Below are positions 31,308 through 33,489 of a stretch of 33,489 nucleotides of DNA, in pieces. The position numbers were made by a program, and so were the translations under genes. The stretch is from positions 1-33,489 of the forward strand of contig DIPE01000093.1 of the NCBI GenBank assembly GCA_002427015.1, in the 5' to 3' direction. Position 1 is the first letter of the stretch; each line of letters begins with the position of its first letter. The notes below the pieces were generated by a model. It was not told where the DNA came from and searched no databases. It was given only the letters and a program-made list of their open reading frames with translations. The stretch comes from Firmicutes bacterium UBA5496. GTDB taxonomy: Bacteria > Bacillota > Proteinivoracia > UBA4975.

Positions 31308-31496
31308 GTGGGTGCAATCTACGCTCCCGGAGATATTGTGCAATTAAAAAAACCCCATCCCTGTGGGGCCAATCAGTGGAAGATAGTGCGTGTAGGGATG
31401 GATTTTCGCTTTCAGTGCTGCAATTGCGGCCGCAGTATCCTTGTTCCCCGCAAGCAAGCAGAAAAGTCCATCCGCAAAGTGCTGTCTTCCGGTTAG
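31308..31496 (+). CDS. DUF951 family small zinc-ribbon-like protein
   Basis: A 62-residue protein that matches DUF951: YAPGDIVQLKKPHPCGANQW, MDFRFQC, CNCGRSILVPRK. The Cys set (HPCG and CCNCG) suggests metal binding. Function is not known; the family is commonly encoded just upstream of rpsF. The start is unclear. The only standard in-frame codon is GTG at 31308, which overlaps the AGGAGG at 31303-31308. The family start and the SD spacing instead point to ATC at 31317-31319. Confidence 0.85.
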   Translation: MGAIYAPGDIVQLKKPHPCGANQWKIVRVGMDFRFQCCNCGRSILVPRKQAEKSIRKVLSSG

Positions 31497-31497
31497 C

Positions 31498-31525
31498 TTG
31501 CATGTGCAGGTCTTTGTGTTATAAT
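31498..31525 (+). promoter_or_regulatory. Sigma-A-type promoter of rpsF-ssb-rpsR
   Basis: TTGCAT (31498-31503) and a perfect TATAAT (31520-31525) are 16 bp apart. Transcription would start near 31532, giving a leader of about 58 nt before the rpsF ATG. Confidence 0.8.
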
Positions 31526-31535
31526 ATTAAATTGT

Positions 31536-31583
31536 CCCCCTGCTTCAACTTTGATTGAAGCCGCTAGTCCATAGGAGGAGGTG
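31536..31583 (+). promoter_or_regulatory. rpsF leader hairpin, possible S6:S18 autoregulation
   Basis: The leader has a stem GCTTCAA / TTGAAGC (31542-31561), followed by CGC, so a CCG can sit at the 3' foot of the stem, as in the S6:S18 leader motif. Just before it CCCCCT (31536-31541) can pair imperfectly with the SD AGGAGG. A structure that hides the SD when S6 and S18 are in excess is plausible but unproven. Confidence 0.35.
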
Positions 31584-31589
31584 AAAGAT

Positions 31590-31877
31590 ATGCGCAAATA
31601 CGAAATGCTATACATTGTCCAGCCCGACTTGGATGAGGAGCAGAATAATGGTCTTCAGGAAAGAGTCGCTGCCATCATTGCCGAACAGGGTGGCCAGGTG
31701 GGCGAAGTCAAACAATGGGGAAAACGGCATTTTGCCTACGAAATTGCTGATTTCAGTGATGGGAATTACATCGAGCTGCATTTTGAGGGAACTCCTCAGG
31801 TAGTGGCCGAGCTGGATCGGGTTATCAAGATAACCGAAGGGATCCTGAGGCATATCATTGTGCGGGTAGATGAATAA
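31590..31877 (+). CDS. rpsF: Ribosomal protein bS6
   Basis: The 95-residue small-subunit protein starts MRKYEMLYIVQPDLDEEQN and ends HIIVRVDE, the full ferredoxin-like fold of bS6. It binds 16S rRNA together with bS18, encoded two genes later. I chose ATG 31590 because AGGAGGAGGTG is about 6 nt upstream; a GTG at 31581 lies inside the SD. It opens the rpsF-ssb-rpsR unit behind a clear promoter. Confidence 0.97.
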   Translation: MRKYEMLYIVQPDLDEEQNNGLQERVAAIIAEQGGQVGEVKQWGKRHFAYEIADFSDGNYIELHFEGTPQVVAELDRVIKITEGILRHIIVRVDE

Positions 31878-31897
31878 TTTGGAGGGGAGATGATTTT

Positions 31898-32296
31898 TTG
31901 TTAAACCGGGTGATTCTAATAGGCCGGTTGACCAGGGATCCGGAATTGAAATATATTCCTTCAGGGGTTCCTGTGGCATCCTTTACCCTCGCAGTAGACC
32001 GCCCTTTTCTCAATAAAGAGGGGGAAAGGGAAGCAGATTTTATCCCTATCGTTGTTTGGCGAAAACAGGCGGAGAACTGTGCTAACTATCTGGGCAAGGG
32101 CAGCCTTGTGGCTGTGGATGGAAGAATGCAGGTGCGGACTTATGAACAGGATGGTCAGCGCAGGTATATCACCGAAGTAATTGCTGACAGTGTCCGTTTC
32201 CTGGACCGGAAGGGCGAACAGAGCGCCCGCACGGCCAATTCCGGCTTTGAACAGTACGGCACTGATGCCGGCGCCGATGACGATATCCCATTTTAG
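31898..32296 (+). CDS. ssb: Single-stranded DNA-binding protein
   Basis: The 132-residue SSB has the OB fold (MLNRVILIGRLTRDPELKYI, FTLAVDR, DFIPIVVWRKQAE, GSLVAVDGRMQVRTYEQDGQRRY) and a short acidic linker. It ends in DDDIPF, the tip that recruits replication and repair partners. The start is TTG at 31898 behind GGAGGGGA. It lies between rpsF and rpsR, the normal order. Confidence 0.97.
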   Translation: MLNRVILIGRLTRDPELKYIPSGVPVASFTLAVDRPFLNKEGEREADFIPIVVWRKQAENCANYLGKGSLVAVDGRMQVRTYEQDGQRRYITEVIADSVRFLDRKGEQSARTANSGFEQYGTDAGADDDIPF

Positions 32297-32311
32297 ATTG
32301 GAGGCAATAAG

Positions 32312-32539
32312 ATGCGCAAGGAAAGAGGCAGAAAGCGCAAGCGCGTATGCAGTTTCTGCGTAGACAAGGTTACGCATATTGACTACAAAAGCCCAGATAA
32401 GCTGCGGCGTTACATTTCCGAACGGGGCAAAATCCTGCCCAGGCGTATTACTGGCAACTGTGCCGGACATCAACGTCAGTTGACCCTGGCCATCAAGCGT
32501 GCCCGCTACATGGCCCTGATGCCATACACAACGGAATAG
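32312..32539 (+). CDS. rpsR: Ribosomal protein bS18
   Basis: The 75-residue protein matches bS18: VCSFCVDKVTHIDYKSPDKL, LRRYISERGKILPRRITG, HQRQLTLAIKRARYMALMPY. It keeps the CxxC (C13, C16) and a later Cys-x-x-His (NCAGH), so this is the zinc-binding (C+) form. In the ribosome it pairs with bS6. The ATG follows GGAGG. A hairpin terminator closes the unit. Confidence 0.97.
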   Translation: MRKERGRKRKRVCSFCVDKVTHIDYKSPDKLRRYISERGKILPRRITGNCAGHQRQLTLAIKRARYMALMPYTTE

Positions 32540-32541
32540 AT

Positions 32542-32569
32542 AAACGGGGCAAGAAATTGCCCCTGTTTT
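32542..32569 (+). terminator. Intrinsic terminator after rpsR
   Basis: GGGGCAA / TTGCCCC form a 7-bp stem with a GAAA loop. It is extended by AAAC / GTTT around a single bulged T, ending in TTTT. It separates rpsR from the MazG-like gene. Confidence 0.75.
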
Positions 32570-32586
32570 GTCCGGGAGGGGAGTAA

Positions 32587-32901
32587 ATGACTGCAAATCG
32601 CATTGATATTGCCCGCAACCTGAAAATAATTGAGGGTCTGAAAGTGCAATTGCTGTCGGTAATTGCCGAGCTGTTTTCCGGTCTCTACAGAGGCTTGGAA
32701 GACAATGTGCTGGATGCTCTCAGTGCGGCAATTGTCATCCTGTTCAGCATGGCGGATCGCTTAGGGATCAGCATTCGCCGTATGGATATGGCCGTGGAAG
32801 AAAAATTGCAAGACAGGGCAGCCAATCCCGAAAACAGTTTGCGCCAGTTTGAAGCTGAATTATTAAGTTATTGGCGAGGCAAGCTCAGAGATGAGGAATA
32901 G
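32587..32901 (+). CDS. MazG-like family protein
   Basis: A 104-residue all-helical protein that fits the short MazG-like family found beside rpsR/rplI in Clostridia: IARNLKIIEGLKVQLLSVIAELF, DNVLDALSAAIVILFSMADRLGI, and the charged tail. It lacks the clear EExxE metal motif of active MazG pyrophosphatases, so enzyme activity is doubtful. ATG follows GGGAGGGG. The function is not known. Confidence 0.78.
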   Translation: MTANRIDIARNLKIIEGLKVQLLSVIAELFSGLYRGLEDNVLDALSAAIVILFSMADRLGISIRRMDMAVEEKLQDRAANPENSLRQFEAELLSYWRGKLRDEE

Positions 32902-32938
32902 CTCTTTGAGCCAGGATTAGATGTAAGGGGGAGTTTCC

Positions 32939-33382
32939 ATGAAGGTAATTCTGAAGGCAAAGGTAAAAGGAGTGGGCAACGCCGGCGAAGTCAAGGACGT
33001 TTCCGATGGCTACGCCCGAAACTTTTTATTGCCCAAAGGGCTGGCAGTTACTGCAGATGCCAACGCCCTCAAATCCCTGGAGCAACAGCTGCAGCAGGCA
33101 GATAAGAGGGATGAACGGGAATTAACCCGCAGTCAAAATCTCAAAGAAAAAATCGAAAACTTAAAACTTAGTTACAAGGTCAAAGCGGGAGAAGGCGGGC
33201 GCCTGTTTGGTGCAGTCACCAGCAAAGATATTGCCGATGAAATGGCTCGCATGGGGGTCAAAGTCGACCGCCGCAAGATTATGCTGGAGGAACCAATTCG
33301 GCAGCTGGGAAGCTATGAATTGGAAATACGCTTGCATCCCCAGGTAACCGCCAATTTGACCCTTGCTGTGGAAACAGACTAA
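32939..33382 (+). CDS. rplI: Ribosomal protein bL9
   Basis: The 147-residue large-subunit protein has the N-terminal RNA-binding fold (MKVILKAKVKGVGNAGEVKD, DGYARNFLLPKGLA), the long connecting helix (about 42-75), and the C-terminal domain (GRLFGAVTSKDIADEM). The ATG follows AAGGGGGAG. In Clostridia it is usually followed by dnaB; here a tRNA-Lys promoter follows instead. Confidence 0.97.
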   Translation: MKVILKAKVKGVGNAGEVKDVSDGYARNFLLPKGLAVTADANALKSLEQQLQQADKRDERELTRSQNLKEKIENLKLSYKVKAGEGGRLFGAVTSKDIADEMARMGVKVDRRKIMLEEPIRQLGSYELEIRLHPQVTANLTLAVETD

Positions 33383-33404
33383 TTTTTTAAAAAACAAATA
33401 AGGG

Positions 33405-33433
33405 TTGACACAAAAATTTTTCTATAGTATCCT
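33405..33433 (+). promoter_or_regulatory. Promoter of the tRNA-Lys gene
   Basis: A perfect TTGACA (33405-33410) stands 17 bp before TATCCT (33428-33433), and the tRNA begins 13 bp later. An overlapping TATAGTAT makes the exact -10 uncertain. Confidence 0.75.
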
Positions 33434-33446
33434 CTTATAGTGTCTT

Positions 33447-33489
33447 GAGCCATTAGCTCAGTTGGCAGAGCACCTGACTTTTAATCAGG
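33447..33489 (+). tRNA. tRNA-Lys(UUU), 5' part (cut by window edge)
   Basis: It starts GAGCCATTAGCTCAGTTGGCAGAGCA, a typical tRNA-Lys D-arm half. The anticodon stem CCTGA/TCAGG encloses CTTTTAA, giving anticodon UUU. The T arm and 3' end lie past the right edge. Confidence 0.92.

Noticed and set aside
1..33489. CRISPR arrays, insertion sequences, phage genes, rRNA operons or riboswitches
   Set aside because: I read both strands and found no repeat-spacer pattern, transposase, integrase, rRNA segment or recognisable riboswitch or T-box core; the window is a conserved origin region.

Overview
This window is the chromosomal replication origin of an endospore-forming, Gram-positive, Clostridia-like bacterium. 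The sequence shows a dnaA-dnaN-recF-gyrB-gyrA block on one side and an rpmH-rnpA-yidC-jag-mnmE-mnmG-rsmG-noc-soj-parB block on the other. Between and inside them lie TTATCCACA DnaA boxes. A nucleoid-occlusion noc gene beside soj/parB, a yyaC spore-protein gene, remB, many SD-driven GTG/TTG starts and strong AGGAGG sites support the Firmicutes call. The genus cannot be fixed by eye.

Layout. Genes left of about 14.6 kb run leftward: dnaA, dnaN, yaaA (S4), recF, remB, gyrB, gyrA, a three-gene NHEJ operon (ku, LigD-type ligase, LigD-type polymerase), an EF-G paralogue, and a tRNA array (Ser-UGA, Ser-GCU, Arg-ACG, Arg-CCU) that runs into tadA and two more tRNA-Ser genes. Genes right of about 14.9 kb run rightward with one exception, yyaC. 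They comprise rpmH-rnpA-yidD-yidC-jag, mnmE-mnmG-rsmG, noc-soj-parB with a perfect parS, then a cysteine-desulfurase-like enzyme, a DUF554 membrane protein and a DSD1-like PLP enzyme. After these come a small unknown gene, DUF4446, an M23 peptidase with a bactofilin, yyaC, a YkvI-like transporter, a small membrane protein, CvpA-like and DUF951 genes, then rpsF-ssb-rpsR, a MazG-like gene, rplI and a tRNA-Lys cut by the window edge. Transcription and replication are therefore almost fully co-oriented.

How it works together. DnaA would bind box clusters on both sides of its own gene, a bipartite origin of the Bacillus type. ParB loads at parS just after its gene. Noc carries the residue set expected for its own site, and a strong candidate Noc site lies only about 130 bp from parS. 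Bactofilin and the M23 peptidase form a likely envelope-shaping pair. Ku and the split LigD would give end-joining repair, which suits spores with a single chromosome.

Most of the window is a conserved neighbourhood. I see no CRISPR array, insertion sequence or phage. The points most worth a second look are the Noc/NBS/parS arrangement, the candidate unwinding element next to dnaN, the origin-proximal NHEJ operon, gyrase positions that match quinolone-resistance sites, the EF-G paralogue lacking the catalytic His, tadA transcribed with its own substrate tRNA, and a possible ATC start codon in the DUF951 gene.
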